DNA of 64,000 nucleotides from Synechococcus sp. ROS8604 (GCF_014279655.1 NZ_CP047946.1:2790001-2854000); one strand, 5' to 3'. Shown: positions 29,601 through 38,984, counted from the first letter of the stretch. Numbers and translations are program-made. The notes: generated by a model from the letters alone, not told the origin.

Positions 29601-31163
29601 ATGCTTGGAGAACTCTGGTCTTTCCAGGGGAGATACCGAACTCTTCATCTCACCTGGTTCGCATTTTTTCTGACCTTTGTCGTCTGGTTCAACCTGGCGC
29701 CCTTGGCTACCACCGTTAAGGCCGATTTGGGCTTAACACTCGGTCAAATCCGTACCGTTGCGATCTGCAACGTGGCTCTCACGATCCCAGCCCGCGTTCT
29801 AATCGGAATGCTTCTCGACAAATATGGGCCTCGACTGACCTATTCCAGCCTGCTGGTTTTTTCGGTCATTCCTTGCCTGATGTTTGCCTCAGCGCAAGAC
29901 TTTAATCAGCTAGTGGTAGCACGCCTACTTTTATCCATCGTGGGTGCAGGCTTTGTGATCGGGATCCGCATGGTTGCCGAATGGTTCCCACCCAAAGAGA
30001 TCGGTCTCGCCGAAGGAATCTATGGCGGTTGGGGCAATTTCGGATCAGCGTTCTCGGCATTAACACTCGTAGGACTGGCAGGGTGGCTCTCGTTCTCAGG
30101 CGGCTTTGAACTTCCCTCAGGGGCCATCCTTAATTGGCGTGGTGCGATTGCTCTAACTGGAATCATTTCTGCCATATACGGTGTTATCTATTACTTCAAC
30201 GTTAGCGATACACCTCCTGGAAAAACTTATCAAAAGCCTGAACGCACAGCAGGCCTGGAAGTCACTTCAATGCGTGATTTCTGGGGATTGCTGGGAATGA
30301 ATGTGCCGTTTGCCGCCATTCTCTGCGTGCTTTGCTGGCGCTTACAAAAGGTTGGTTTTCTGAATGCAGGAACCTATCCATTGGCCTTGGGTGCCGTTCT
30401 GATCTGGTTCATTTTTCAAACCTGGGGAATCATTCGCACCAATCGAGAGCTGATCATGGGTACGAAAACGTATCCCAAAGAAGATCGCTACGAATTCAAG
30501 CAGGTTGCCATTCTTGAACTCACTTACATTGTGAATTTTGGATCAGAGCTGGCCGTCGTTTCAATGTTGCCAACATTTTTCGAAACCACTTTTGATCTCC
30601 CTAAAGCAACCGCTGGCATCCTCGCCTCTTGTTTTGCTTTTGTGAATCTTGTCGCTCGCCCAGCTGGAGGCCTAATCTCCGACAAACTTGGCAGTCGTAA
30701 AAACACGATGGCGTTCTTAACAGGAGGTCTTGGGATTGGTTACCTCGTCATGAGCATGATCAAACCTGGCACATTCAGCGGAACCACAGGGATCATCATC
30801 GCTGTGTTGATCACCATGCTGGCCTCTTTCTTCGTTCAATCAGGAGAAGGAGCTACGTTTGCACTCGTTCCTTTGGTGAAGCGACGCGTCACAGGCCAAG
30901 TTGCTGGTTTGGTTGGTGCGTACGGCAACGTCGGAGCTGTGACTTACCTCACGATTTTTAGTCTGCTACCGATGTGGATGGGTGGGGGTAAGGATCCTTC
31001 TCCAGAAATCATCGCAGCCTCCAATAGTGCTTTCTTCCAAGTTCTGGGGGTCGCTGGCCTAATCGTTGCTTTCTTCTGCTTCTTCTTCCTCAAAGAACCC
31101 AAGGGTTCCTTTGATGACTTGCATGAAGGAGAAACAGCGAGTCCTAATTTCGCCAATAACTGA
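29601..31163 (+). CDS. nrtP: Nitrate/nitrite MFS permease, NrtP/NarK type
   Basis: Major-facilitator transporter for nitrate and nitrite uptake through the inner membrane, the form found in marine cyanobacteria instead of the NrtABCD system. Twelve hydrophobic segments, the NarK-family WFNLAPLA near the first helix, the MFS loop LLDKYGPRLTY, and the nitrate-signature-like EGIYGGWGNFGSAF and VGAYGNVGAVTYL are present. 520 residues include the longer central loop typical of NrtP. It is also called napA in marine Synechococcus. narB follows on the same strand beyond a hairpin. Confidence 0.95.
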   Translation: MLGELWSFQGRYRTLHLTWFAFFLTFVVWFNLAPLATTVKADLGLTLGQIRTVAICNVALTIPARVLIGMLLDKYGPRLTYSSLLVFSVIPCLMFASAQDFNQLVVARLLLSIVGAGFVIGIRMVAEWFPPKEIGLAEGIYGGWGNFGSAFSALTLVGLAGWLSFSGGFELPSGAILNWRGAIALTGIISAIYGVIYYFNVSDTPPGKTYQKPERTAGLEVTSMRDFWGLLGMNVPFAAILCVLCWRLQKVGFLNAGTYPLALGAVLIWFIFQTWGIIRTNRELIMGTKTYPKEDRYEFKQVAILELTYIVNFGSELAVVSMLPTFFETTFDLPKATAGILASCFAFVNLVARPAGGLISDKLGSRKNTMAFLTGGLGIGYLVMSMIKPGTFSGTTGIIIAVLITMLASFFVQSGEGATFALVPLVKRRVTGQVAGLVGAYGNVGAVTYLTIFSLLPMWMGGGKDPSPEIIAASNSAFFQVLGVAGLIVAFFCFFFLKEPKGSFDDLHEGETASPNFANN

Positions 31164-31191
31164 TTCCTTACACCTATTCATATCTGCATGG

Positions 31192-31216
31192 CACCCGGAG
31201 CCATTGGTTCCGGGTG
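31192..31216 (+). terminator. Hairpin between nitrate permease and narB
   Basis: CACCCGGAGCC and GGTTCCGGGTG pair into a stem of 11 (one G-T wobble) with an ATT loop, followed by a short T-containing stretch (TTTCTAAT). It starts 29 bases after the permease stop and ends 24 bases before the narB ATG. The weak T-run suggests partial termination or mRNA stabilisation. Confidence 0.6.
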
Positions 31217-31239
31217 TTTCTAATACCAATTATCGAATC

Positions 31240-33468
31240 ATGGCTGAGCCAATCACAACCATTCGCAGTCAATGTCCTTATTGCGGAGTGGGGTGTGGGT
31301 TGGACTTTCGACCACCGGCAAAAAAGGGGGAAGCCGTCCGTCGAGATGCAGATGGAACCCCAATGTGGACGGCTCGAGGAGATCGGCTGCATCCATCAAG
31401 CCTCGGCCAAGTTTGCATCAAAGGGGCAACAGTCGGAGAAACCCTGTCGAGGGGCCGACTGGATCAACCTCTTGGTCGCAACAGTCTTGATGACGACTTC
31501 CAACCGATCAGCTGGGATGAGGCGCTTGAGCGCATCTCAAGCCAAATCAAAACAAGCCTGAAATCCAAAGGACCAGATGCTATCGCGATGTATGGCTCGG
31601 GACAATTTCATACAGAAGACTATTACTTGGCGCAAAAACTCCTCAAAGGAGCGCTAGGTACTAACAATTTCGACGCTAATTCAAGACTCTGCATGAGTTC
31701 AGCTGTTGCGGGTTACACCCGCAGCTTGGGCTCAGATGGTCCCCCCTGCAGCTACGAAGACTTAGACCATTGCACGGTGGCATTTCTGATCGGAACCAAC
31801 ACCGCTGAATGCCATCCAGTGCTCTTTCAACGATTACTAAAACGAAAAAAAAGACACCCTGGCTCCGTCACCATTGTGGTGGTGGACCCACGCCAAACCG
31901 ATACCGCAAATGCTGCTGACATTCATTTAGCAGTCGCTCCTGGGAGTGACCTTGCCCTCCTTCACGGCATCGCCCACCTGGTGATGCGAGAAAACGGGCA
32001 GGACCCAGCTTTTATCGATGAGTGCACTGACAACTACGACGCCTTTTTTGATGTCGTCGCCCGCTGGACCCCTAGACGTGTGGCCTTATTTTGTGGCATT
32101 CCGGAAAAACGTCTACGGGAAGTCGCCCAGCTCTTTCATCGCCGCGAAAAAGTCTTGAGCCTCTGGTCGATGGGTGTGAATCAACGGCGAGAAGGCACCG
32201 CTGTCGTGGGTGGAATCATCAATCTGCACTTATTGACAGGACAAATTGGCAAAGAAGGAGCCGGACCTTTTTCACTCACAGGACAACCCAACGCCATGGG
32301 AGGAAGAGAAGCAGGCGGCCTCTCCCACCTTCTTCCCGGATATCGTCAAGTTACGAACCCGGAGCATCGTGCTGAAGTCGAGCACTCCTGGGGGTTTTCT
32401 GAGGGGAAAATTGACTCCAAGCCTGGACTAACGGCCTGGCAGCAGGTGGAAGCGATGGAACGGGGAGAACTCGATTTGTGGTGGGTTGCTGCGACGAACC
32501 CTCTGGTGAGCATGCCAGATCTAGAACGCGTCAAAACAGCGATGAAACGCTGCCCATTGGTCGTCGTAAGCGAAGCTTATACAGATTCAGAAACATCCCA
32601 TTACGCCCACCTGCTCCTACCAGCTGCTCAATGGAGCGAAAAAGCTGGAACCATGACCAACTCTGAACGCAGAGTGACGTATTGCCCAGCATTCCGGAAT
32701 CCCCATCGAGAAAGCCGCCCCGATTGGGCAGTGTTTGCCGAAATCGGAAGGCGCCTGGGGTTTGAAGAACAATTCACATACGAATGTGCGGCTGAAGTTT
32801 ATGCAGAATTTACAGCACTAACAAAAAAGAGATTATGTGATGTCTCAGGATTAAGTCATGACGTTCTGACCAAAGAGGGACCCCAACAATGGCCATTTCC
32901 TCAAGACAGTTCACCCTCTCAAGAGTCAAAACGGCTGTACACCAATCACAAGTTTTTAACCACAAATGGACGAGCAAGGTTCTGCAGCGACCAACCACTT
33001 GGTCTTGCAGAACCACCTTGTGACACGTACCCACTGGTCCTCACTATTGGCCGTTATCTCGGACAGTGGCACACGATGACTCGGACAGGACAGGTGGAGC
33101 GCTTAAAAACGATGCACCCAGAACCCCTCTTAGAAATTAACCCTAAAGATGCAGATCAATTTGCGGTGAAGCATGGAGAGCTCGCCGCGGTGAGCTCCCG
33201 AAGGGGCCAACTCACCGCTCGCGTGAAAGTCACAGACAAAATCCGACGGAGCACAGTCTTTCTTCCGATGCATTGGGGATTCACGCAAGCTCAAGCCTGT
33301 GAGGTGAATGCACTGATGCATGAACAGGCCTGCCCCATATCAAAACAACCAGAATTAAAAGCAAGTGCCGTCATCGTTGCTCCAGCAGTTTCTGTCATCA
33401 AACCAATCGAACAGGAAGCTGGGCGCTTGGAAGCGCTTCGAAAATTGATCAACCCAGTATTTCGCTAA
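31240..33468 (+). CDS. narB: Assimilatory nitrate reductase, ferredoxin type
   Basis: Molybdenum bis-MGD enzyme with one 4Fe-4S cluster that reduces nitrate to nitrite using ferredoxin, in the cytoplasm. The cluster ligands are CPYCGVGC near residues 12-19 plus a fourth Cys in GQVCIKG. Molybdopterin-domain segments MYGSGQFHTEDYYL, GTNTAECHP, LTGQPNAMGGREAGGL and the C-terminal GRYLGQWHTMTRTGQ follow. ATG 31240 (MAEPITTIRSQCPYCG) gives 742 residues; a longer open frame starts inside the permease gene and is rejected. The 3' end overlaps narM by 20 bases, tail to tail. Confidence 0.97.
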   Translation: MAEPITTIRSQCPYCGVGCGLDFRPPAKKGEAVRRDADGTPMWTARGDRLHPSSLGQVCIKGATVGETLSRGRLDQPLGRNSLDDDFQPISWDEALERISSQIKTSLKSKGPDAIAMYGSGQFHTEDYYLAQKLLKGALGTNNFDANSRLCMSSAVAGYTRSLGSDGPPCSYEDLDHCTVAFLIGTNTAECHPVLFQRLLKRKKRHPGSVTIVVVDPRQTDTANAADIHLAVAPGSDLALLHGIAHLVMRENGQDPAFIDECTDNYDAFFDVVARWTPRRVALFCGIPEKRLREVAQLFHRREKVLSLWSMGVNQRREGTAVVGGIINLHLLTGQIGKEGAGPFSLTGQPNAMGGREAGGLSHLLPGYRQVTNPEHRAEVEHSWGFSEGKIDSKPGLTAWQQVEAMERGELDLWWVAATNPLVSMPDLERVKTAMKRCPLVVVSEAYTDSETSHYAHLLLPAAQWSEKAGTMTNSERRVTYCPAFRNPHRESRPDWAVFAEIGRRLGFEEQFTYECAAEVYAEFTALTKKRLCDVSGLSHDVLTKEGPQQWPFPQDSSPSQESKRLYTNHKFLTTNGRARFCSDQPLGLAEPPCDTYPLVLTIGRYLGQWHTMTRTGQVERLKTMHPEPLLEINPKDADQFAVKHGELAAVSSRRGQLTARVKVTDKIRRSTVFLPMHWGFTQAQACEVNALMHEQACPISKQPELKASAVIVAPAVSVIKPIEQEAGRLEALRKLINPVFR

Positions 33469-33904
33469 AAGCAGCATCCAAGTTGTGATGATCATGGCCA
33501 GGACGGGCCAATTTACATAAAGCAAAACGCTCTAATTCAAACAAAGAAGCCCATTGGTTCACATTAATAACAATCGATTTTTTCAAGGCAGATTCCTGCA
33601 CAATGCTGGGCAGTTCTCCCAACACTTGCCAAGGTTCATCCACAGCTAAAGGCAGGTCTTTGGCCATCCCCTCAGCCAACAGCCGAGTGAGAAGTCGCAA
33701 GTGCTCACGCAACTCATTCAAAACTGGCAACTCATCAGGCCAATCCACAAGCATTTGGCGCTGTTCCTGAGTGAGCTCCAACCAATGACTCAATTTTAAT
33801 TTGACGCCAATGAGATCTAGCTTCCGGCGTACACAAAGAGGGATGCAACGCCAGTTCCCCACAAAATCCTTCTCAAACCCAAAACAATGGCTGGCTTGAT
33901 CCAT
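33449..33904 (-). CDS. narM: Nitrate reductase-associated protein NarM
   Basis: Matches the cyanobacterial nitrate reductase-associated family, required for NarB activity in Synechococcus elongatus; the mechanism is unclear. The diagnostic part is FGFEKDFVGNWRCIPL followed by VRRKLDLIGVKLKLSHW (residues about 8-41). The C-terminal half is less conserved and ends HDHHNLDAAFSEILG. 151 residues, convergent with narB and overlapping its end by 20 bases, so the transcripts would be mutually antisense at their ends. Confidence 0.88.
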   Translation of the reverse strand: MDQASHCFGFEKDFVGNWRCIPLCVRRKLDLIGVKLKLSHWLELTQEQRQMLVDWPDELPVLNELREHLRLLTRLLAEGMAKDLPLAVDEPWQVLGELPSIVQESALKKSIVINVNQWASLFELERFALCKLARPGHDHHNLDAAFSEILG

Positions 33905-34016
33905 GCATTTAACGACATAAATTGTTCACTTTGAACCATTTGCAGATATCGCCCACCGAAATGGTTTCAATCGCAACTTCGAACTCCTTCATCTAAAGAG
34001 AAGATTTCGAGAGTTT

Positions 34017-34190
34017 ATGGCCTGTTCTGTGCGTTTAGCAATTTCCCTTGGACTTCTTCTTGGCTCTCTTCACGGTTGGTACACAAGCGAAGCCAATGCC
34101 CATGCAGGCTCGCCCTACGGCCTCAAGAATGTGAATTATCCTGGAGCTTTTGCCTCATTTGGTAGCGATTCACTCAACACGTTTCCATAG
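34017..34190 (+). CDS. Small exported protein, unknown
   Basis: 57 residues starting MACSVRLAISLGLLLGSLHG, a plausible signal peptide with possible cleavage after ANA (about residue 28). The remaining 29 residues include SPYGLKNVNYPGAFASFGSD. I do not recognise it. It sits 28 bases before the next small gene and on the same strand as moaC, so it may belong to the same transcript. The final GAFASFGSD faintly resembles the repeated SAFGSR end of the next protein. Confidence 0.55.
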   Translation: MACSVRLAISLGLLLGSLHGWYTSEANAHAGSPYGLKNVNYPGAFASFGSDSLNTFP

Positions 34191-34217
34191 TGAGAGTCTG
34201 AATTCTTCAACTTAGGC

Positions 34218-34538
34218 ATGAACTCTGGGGTCGTCTCTACAGGGAATCGCAGTCAAGTCGCCATAGCAGCGGGCTTTTTAGGAGCCTTCATTGTTGGGTC
34301 GCTTGCAGTACAAATGGTGCGCAGTCAGGCTGGCGTTGCCATCGACGGCAATCAGTCCAGCGCAAAAGTGGAACCAGTGATTGGCTCACCAGCCACCCTC
34401 TGGGCCGAGTTGGGATCCCGCAGCGACGTTGTTGAGCCACTTGCGTCTTCACCAGCCACCAGCTCATCGCCACAAGCCGAGGTGGCTCCAGTTGTGGGCT
34501 CTGAAGCCACACTTTGGTCTGCCTTTGGTAGCCGCTAA
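34218..34538 (+). CDS. Small membrane-anchored protein with an 18-residue repeat
   Basis: 106 residues. A single hydrophobic segment (about 13-34, [20 protein letters not shown]) is followed by an external-type linker and two copies of an 18-residue unit, at 51-68 ([18 protein letters not shown]) and 89-106 ([18 protein letters not shown]), identical at 12 positions; a degenerate third copy may lie at 71-84. The linker is rich in Ser, Ala and Pro. Not recognised. The stop is only 2 bases before the moaC ATG, so co-expression with moaC-moeA is likely. Confidence 0.75.
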   Translation: MNSGVVSTGNRSQVAIAAGFLGAFIVGSLAVQMVRSQAGVAIDGNQSSAKVEPVIGSPATLWAELGSRSDVVEPLASSPATSSSPQAEVAPVVGSEATLWSAFGSR

Positions 34539-34540
34539 GC

Positions 34541-35017
34541 ATGGAACAAGGCCTCACTCACCTCAACGCATCCGGTGATGTTCACATGGTTGATGTGGGT
34601 GATCGCCTCCCCACGCGACGCGAAGCAAGCGCTCGGGGGTGCCTTCAAATGCAGCCAACCACACTGGAAGTGATCCGTACCGGCAATACGCCGAAAGGTG
34701 ATCTCCTTGCTGTTGCGCGAGTCGCTGCCATCCAAGCAGCGAAACGGACCTGGGAACTGATTCCCCTTTGCCACCAGTTACCACTCAGTGGCGTGGAAGT
34801 CACGATCGAACCAGATTCCTCATTACCGGGACTAATTCTGTGCTGCCGGTGCCGCACAACACACAACACGGGTGTGGAGATGGAATCCATGACAGCGGTC
34901 TCCATTGGATTGCTGACGCTTTACGACATGCTGAAATCGATTGATCCCGGGATGACCTTGGGACAGGTCGCTCTCACCCACAAGGACGGAGGCCGCAACG
35001 GTGCCTGGTCACGCTGA
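34541..35017 (+). CDS. moaC: Cyclic pyranopterin monophosphate synthase
   Basis: Completes the first molybdopterin step after Moa[19 protein letters not shown] near residue 14, [18 protein letters not shown] near 67 and [20 protein letters not shown] near 110 are all diagnostic; the catalytic Lys is in [10 protein letters not shown]. 158 residues. It starts 2 bases after the repeat-protein stop and overlaps moeA by 17 bases. Confidence 0.97.
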   Translation: MEQGLTHLNASGDVHMVDVGDRLPTRREASARGCLQMQPTTLEVIRTGNTPKGDLLAVARVAAIQAAKRTWELIPLCHQLPLSGVEVTIEPDSSLPGLILCCRCRTTHNTGVEMESMTAVSIGLLTLYDMLKSIDPGMTLGQVALTHKDGGRNGAWSR

Positions 35018-36260
35018 GCCCTATGGCCGCGAAGGATTACCTCTTAACGAAGCTAGAGAGCGGCTGCTCAAACACATCAAGCCAATCAAAGGCCTAATAA
35101 CGGTGCCCCTAGACGAGGCTCTAGGGCGCGTCAATGCCAAACCAATCAACGCTCCTGACTCGATCCCAGGGTTCCGAGCCTCAATCATGGATGGCTATGC
35201 CTTAGGGCAACACCATCAACCGAGCGTCGGCCAACAATGGACCCTTCACGGCCGCTCAGCCCCGGGATCTCCATTTGATCGAGTCTTAAACGCTGGTGAA
35301 GCTATCCGTATCTTGACCGGAGCACCCCTCCCAGAGGGAGCAGGCTGGGTTTTGCCTCAGGAATGCGTAGGGACGAGCCAAACGCAACTGAGCTTGGCTG
35401 CTGAAGTTTCGGATCAACCCTGGATCCGAGCCGAAGACGAAGAATGCAAAGCCGGGGATCGATTGATCAATCCAGGCCTGCGCTTAACGCCTTCCCAGCT
35501 TGGACGCCTTGCAGGTTGCGGTGTAGCCACACTGGAGGTCCACCGCAAGCCTCGCATTGGCCTCCTAATCAGCGGCGATGAGCTTGTGCCAGCTGGGCTA
35601 GAGCGACGCGCAGGAGCCATATGGGAAAGCAACAGCACCCTGCTTGAGGCGATCCTGAACAGCCTCCATCAGGTGGTCCATATAAAATGTGTGATTCCCG
35701 ATCAGCCAGAAGCGTTGCGGCGGGCCTTAGCTGAGCTCAGCAACACCTGCGATGTTGTGGTGAGCACAGGCGGAATTTCAGCAGGAGACAGTGACTGGAT
35801 CCGAGCGCTTGTAAGTGAATTGGGGCAAGTGAATTTCTGGAAACTATTTCTGAAGCCCGGACGCCCCTTTGCCTTCGGGCACATCAACAACCAAAGGGGG
35901 GGCGTGCCTTTCTTTGGCCTCCCTGGAAACCCTGTTGCTGCAGCGATCACAGCCCTACAACTGCTTTGGCCAGCCTTACAGCTCTTGGAGGGTCAACAAG
36001 AGCCTGAATGTTTTCCACGCGTCAAGGTCAAGCTGGCCAACGCTTTGGCTCGCCGGCCAGGACGACCCGAATTAGCCCGTGCTCGCTTGGAGGTCAATGC
36101 CAACGGAGAGCTGATGGCGCGGGTGAGCGATTCTCAAGCCTCATCCCGCATTGGCTCTCTCGTTCAGAGCGATCTGTTACTGGAGATTCCAGCACACACA
36201 GGAGGCTTGAAAGCCGGCGAGAGTGTTTGGGCACAACTCATGCGAGCACGCCTCCTCTGA
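35001..36260 (+). CDS. moeA: Molybdopterin molybdenumtransferase
   Basis: Inserts molybdenum into molybdopterin. SIMDGYAL (about residues 61-68), [40 protein letters not shown] and [10 protein letters not shown] are the MoeA landmarks across four domains. The start is GTG at 35001 inside the end of moaC; this gives the family N terminus. 419 residues. Together with moaC it forms the plus-strand molybdopterin unit. Confidence 0.95.
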   Translation: MPGHAEPYGREGLPLNEARERLLKHIKPIKGLITVPLDEALGRVNAKPINAPDSIPGFRASIMDGYALGQHHQPSVGQQWTLHGRSAPGSPFDRVLNAGEAIRILTGAPLPEGAGWVLPQECVGTSQTQLSLAAEVSDQPWIRAEDEECKAGDRLINPGLRLTPSQLGRLAGCGVATLEVHRKPRIGLLISGDELVPAGLERRAGAIWESNSTLLEAILNSLHQVVHIKCVIPDQPEALRRALAELSNTCDVVVSTGGISAGDSDWIRALVSELGQVNFWKLFLKPGRPFAFGHINNQRGGVPFFGLPGNPVAAAITALQLLWPALQLLEGQQEPECFPRVKVKLANALARRPGRPELARARLEVNANGELMARVSDSQASSRIGSLVQSDLLLEIPAHTGGLKAGESVWAQLMRARLL

Positions 36261-36268
36261 AGAGGGAC

Positions 36269-36706
36269 TCAAAGCGGTGTATTTCCGCTAACCCAGCTGC
36301 CTTGTCCATCCCTCCACTCTTTTTTCCAGAGAGGGGCCTGATGCTTGATCGCTTCAAGCAGCGCCATGCAACAACGTTGCGCAGGACCACGCCGATCAGC
36401 CTCAATCGCCACAAGCACGATGACCTCATGAGGCGATAAGCGTCCAACCCGATGAATCACAAGCGCTGCAGTCGCTCCATGCGCCATCAACAACCGTTCC
36501 GCATCCTCACGGATCAAGCTTTCGCACAGTCCTGGATAGTGCGTGAGCTCAAGCGCTTCAAGTGAACTCCCATATTCAGCAACATCGCGAACCCGTCCAA
36601 TGAATGAGGTTGAAGCAGCAGCAGTCGATGACCATTCAGACAACTGAATCCAAGGATCAAAGGGTTGGCTGTGAATCTCAACTGTTATTTCCAGTTTTTG
36701 TGTCAT
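36269..36706 (-). CDS. moaE: Molybdopterin synthase large subunit
   Basis: With MoaD converts cyclic pyranopterin to molybdopterin. AAASTSFIGRVRDV near residue 35, LELTHYPGLCES near 60 and VIHRVGRLSPHEVIVLVAI near 90 are diagnostic; the catalytic Lys lies near the C terminus in APLWKKEW. ATG 36706 (MTQKLEITVEI) gives 145 residues. It is convergent with moeA, with about 8 bases between stops, and follows moaD by 4 bases. Confidence 0.95.
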   Translation of the reverse strand: MTQKLEITVEIHSQPFDPWIQLSEWSSTAAASTSFIGRVRDVAEYGSSLEALELTHYPGLCESLIREDAERLLMAHGATAALVIHRVGRLSPHEVIVLVAIEADRRGPAQRCCMALLEAIKHQAPLWKKEWRDGQGSWVSGNTPL

Positions 36707-36710
36707 GCCT

Positions 36711-36965
36711 TCAACCTCCGGTGAAGGGTGGAAGAAACGCAACTTCATCCCCTATTTGCACAGGGGTCAGCGAACTCACCAACCGCTGATTAATCGAGAT
36801 CTGCACAGACGCAGGGCGAGGTCCAAGCTTCAACTGATCCCAAATGTCCTCAGCCGTCACAACATCTTTGTCAGGAAGAAACACACACTGTTCATCCCAG
36901 CCCGCCTGATCTCGAAGCGAAGCAAACAACAGCACCTGGAGTGTTCTCTCCGGAGATTTCGTCAT
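36711..36965 (-). CDS. moaD: Molybdopterin synthase sulfur carrier subunit
   Basis: Ubiquitin-fold sulfur carrier that ends in the required Gly-Gly (FLPPFTGG). VLLFASLRDQAG near the N terminus and INQRLVSSLTPVQIGDEVAF complete the pattern. ATG 36965 (MTKSPERTLQVLLF) gives 84 residues; a longer frame adds five. Divergent from moaB across about 50 bases, which may form a shared promoter region. Confidence 0.93.
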   Translation of the reverse strand: MTKSPERTLQVLLFASLRDQAGWDEQCVFLPDKDVVTAEDIWDQLKLGPRPASVQISINQRLVSSLTPVQIGDEVAFLPPFTGG

Positions 36966-37015
36966 AGGAAACAACGTCAAGCCCTACTTGGTTCTAGCGT
37001 TATCTTTCCTGCGCG

Positions 37016-37552
37016 ATGCTGGAGCTGGCCCTCTCAATTGCTCTCCTCACCATTTCCGACCGACGCACCAGGGCGGAAGACTCCAGCGGTGATGCACTGG
37101 AACAACGTTTAACGGCAGCAGGGCATCAACTCAGCGATCGGCGAATCTGCCCTGATGATCGTTACCAGATCCGCTCAGAACTCAGTCAGTGGATTGCCGA
37201 CCCAAGCGTTGATGTGGTGATCACAAGCGGGGGAACAGGCCTGACCGGCCGAGACGGCACCCCAGAAGCGATCGCCCCGTTGCTAGACAAAACCATCGAC
37301 GGTTTTGGTGAACTCTTCCGGGTTCTTTCCTACGAGAGCATCGGGACCAGCACCTTGCAAAGTCGATGCCTGGCAGGCGTTGCCAACGGAACTATCGTCT
37401 TCGTGCTTCCCGGTTCTTTGGATGCCGTTCAAACGGCTTGGGACCGACTGATCTCCAGCCAATTGAACGCAAACACGCGTCCTTGCAACCTCGTACAACT
37501 TCTGCCGCGATTACGAGAAGCATCCTGGAAAGCCAAGGTGGATCCCGATTAG
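37016..37552 (+). CDS. moaB: Molybdopterin adenylyltransferase MoaB/MogA
   Basis: Adenylates molybdopterin before metal insertion by Moe[24 protein letters not shown] (about residues 8-30, quoted as [15 protein letters not shown]), [17 protein letters not shown] and [11 protein letters not shown] are the conserved stretches of the MoaB/Mog family. The 178 residues fit MoaB; no separate mogA is seen in the window. ATG at 37016 is the only reasonable start. Confidence 0.93.
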   Translation: MLELALSIALLTISDRRTRAEDSSGDALEQRLTAAGHQLSDRRICPDDRYQIRSELSQWIADPSVDVVITSGGTGLTGRDGTPEAIAPLLDKTIDGFGELFRVLSYESIGTSTLQSRCLAGVANGTIVFVLPGSLDAVQTAWDRLISSQLNANTRPCNLVQLLPRLREASWKAKVDPD

Positions 37553-37605
37553 GGCGTTGAGAAGCCTCAGGGGTCTACGTCACATAGCTGCCAAAGGATC
37601 AAAAT

Positions 37606-38394
37606 TCAAAATGGAATCGGCATAGTCACCGCCGCGGGCTCAGGCGCACAGGCAGCCACTTGTTGGTTCACCACATCACCCACCACCACGATGGAAGGAG
37701 AGGCAAAATTCTCAGTTCGAGTGGCCTCTGCCACCTGGCGCAGAGGTGCCTTCAGGCATCGCTGACCAACCACGGTGCCCTGCTGAACAACAGCAACAGG
37801 GGTCTCTCCGTCCAAACCGCCAGCGATCAATTCCTCAGCAATACGCGGGAGATTATGCAAACCCATGTAGATCACTAAACCATCACTCGCAGTGGCCAGA
37901 GCACGCCAATTCACGGAGGGGCGACGTTTGTCGATCTCCTCATGACCGGTCACAAAGGTGACCGAGGAGCCGGCACGGCGGTGGGTCACTGGTATGCCCG
38001 CATAAGCCGGAGCTGCAATACCAGAGGTCACACCCGGAACCACCTCAACAGCAATGCCATGGGAGACCAAATGGGCTGCCTCTTCTCCGCCGCGGCCGAA
38101 AAGGAAAGGGTCGCCACCTTTTAAGCGCACCACGGTTTGATGGCGCTGACCCAAGGCCACCAGCACGGAGTTGGTGCTTGGCTGTGGAACGGAATGGTGC
38201 CCCCGACGTTTACCGACGAAGTGGCGCTCACAGGTCTCGGGGACAAGCTCGAGAACCTCCCTAGGAACCAGTGAGTCGTAAACAAGGGCATCGCAACATC
38301 GCAGTAGACGATGGGCTTTGACAGTGAGAAGGTCTGGATCCCCTGGTCCCGCACCAACGAGATACACAGTTCCTGTGTTGGTCAAGTCAGTCAC
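37606..38394 (-). CDS. cobA: Uroporphyrinogen-III C-methyltransferase
   Basis: SAM-dependent enzyme that dimethylates uroporphyrinogen III to precorrin-2, the branch toward siroheme and cobalamin. VYLVGAGPGDPDLLTVKAH near residue 9, VRLKGGDPFLFGRGGEEA near 90 and PGVTSGIAAPAYAGIPVTHR are diagnostic. GTG at 38394 overlaps the preceding stop by GTGA, so I prefer it to an ATG at 38412. Placed between the molybdopterin genes and nirA, it most plausibly serves siroheme for nitrite reductase, although cobalamin synthesis would also use it. Confidence 0.94.
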   Translation of the reverse strand: MTDLTNTGTVYLVGAGPGDPDLLTVKAHRLLRCCDALVYDSLVPREVLELVPETCERHFVGKRRGHHSVPQPSTNSVLVALGQRHQTVVRLKGGDPFLFGRGGEEAAHLVSHGIAVEVVPGVTSGIAAPAYAGIPVTHRRAGSSVTFVTGHEEIDKRRPSVNWRALATASDGLVIYMGLHNLPRIAEELIAGGLDGETPVAVVQQGTVVGQRCLKAPLRQVAEATRTENFASPSIVVVGDVVNQQVAACAPEPAAVTMPIPF

Positions 38395-38984
38395 GGCAAT
38401 AGAGCAAGACAATGAATGAGTCCCTCACGGAGCTGGGGGTCTTCAAGAAGAGATGGCAGGCCACCAGCCTGACGCAACGCCTCCGACATCCGATTGGGCG
38501 CCAAGGAAAGAGGTAAAGGAACCACGTCGGGATGATCACATGCAAACTGGTCCCAGGCATCAAACGGCACCACAGGCAGGTCAAAGCGGCGTTGCAGCGC
38601 GCGGAGAAAACGATCGGACAGCCCTGGCCTCAACGGATGATGAACCAAAGCTAGGGAAGGATGCTTCGCGGCAACACCCTCAATCCAATCCGACATGAGA
38701 ACCCACCAACAGTCCCAGGAGCCAAGAAAAGGAAGCGACTTCACGTCAACACCCTCTGCCATCAACCGCTGACGAATCTGCGGAACATCGCTGCGCGCAT
38801 GACTGCCAGGGAGCAAGAGCAAAGGCACAAGCCACTGGCTGTCGGATTGCACTGGAGCAGGATGCTCGGAAGTCAGCACCTCCAACTCCACTGGCGCCGC
38901 CCGAAACGCCGCGACAGCTCCCACAAGTTGTTGCAAGCAAGGGGGGACCAATCCGCCTGAACGTCCATGAATGACAAGACGCAT
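38391..38984 (-). CDS. CbiX/SirB-like sirohydrochlorin chelatase
   Basis: Resembles the class II chelatases (CbiX/SirB) that put iron or cobalt into sirohydrochlorin. The N-terminal VIHGRSGGLVPPCLQQL is in the position of the metal-ligating His motif and LVPLLLLPGSHARSDVPQI (split over about residues 63-82) matches the central SGxHxxxDxP-like motif of the family. ATG 38984 (MRLVIHGRSGG) gives 197 residues. Directly upstream of and overlapping cobA; both lie next to nirA, which needs siroheme. I infer ferrochelatase activity. Confidence 0.78.
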   Translation of the reverse strand: MRLVIHGRSGGLVPPCLQQLVGAVAAFRAAPVELEVLTSEHPAPVQSDSQWLVPLLLLPGSHARSDVPQIRQRLMAEGVDVKSLPFLGSWDCWWVLMSDWIEGVAAKHPSLALVHHPLRPGLSDRFLRALQRRFDLPVVPFDAWDQFACDHPDVVPLPLSLAPNRMSEALRQAGGLPSLLEDPQLREGLIHCLALLP

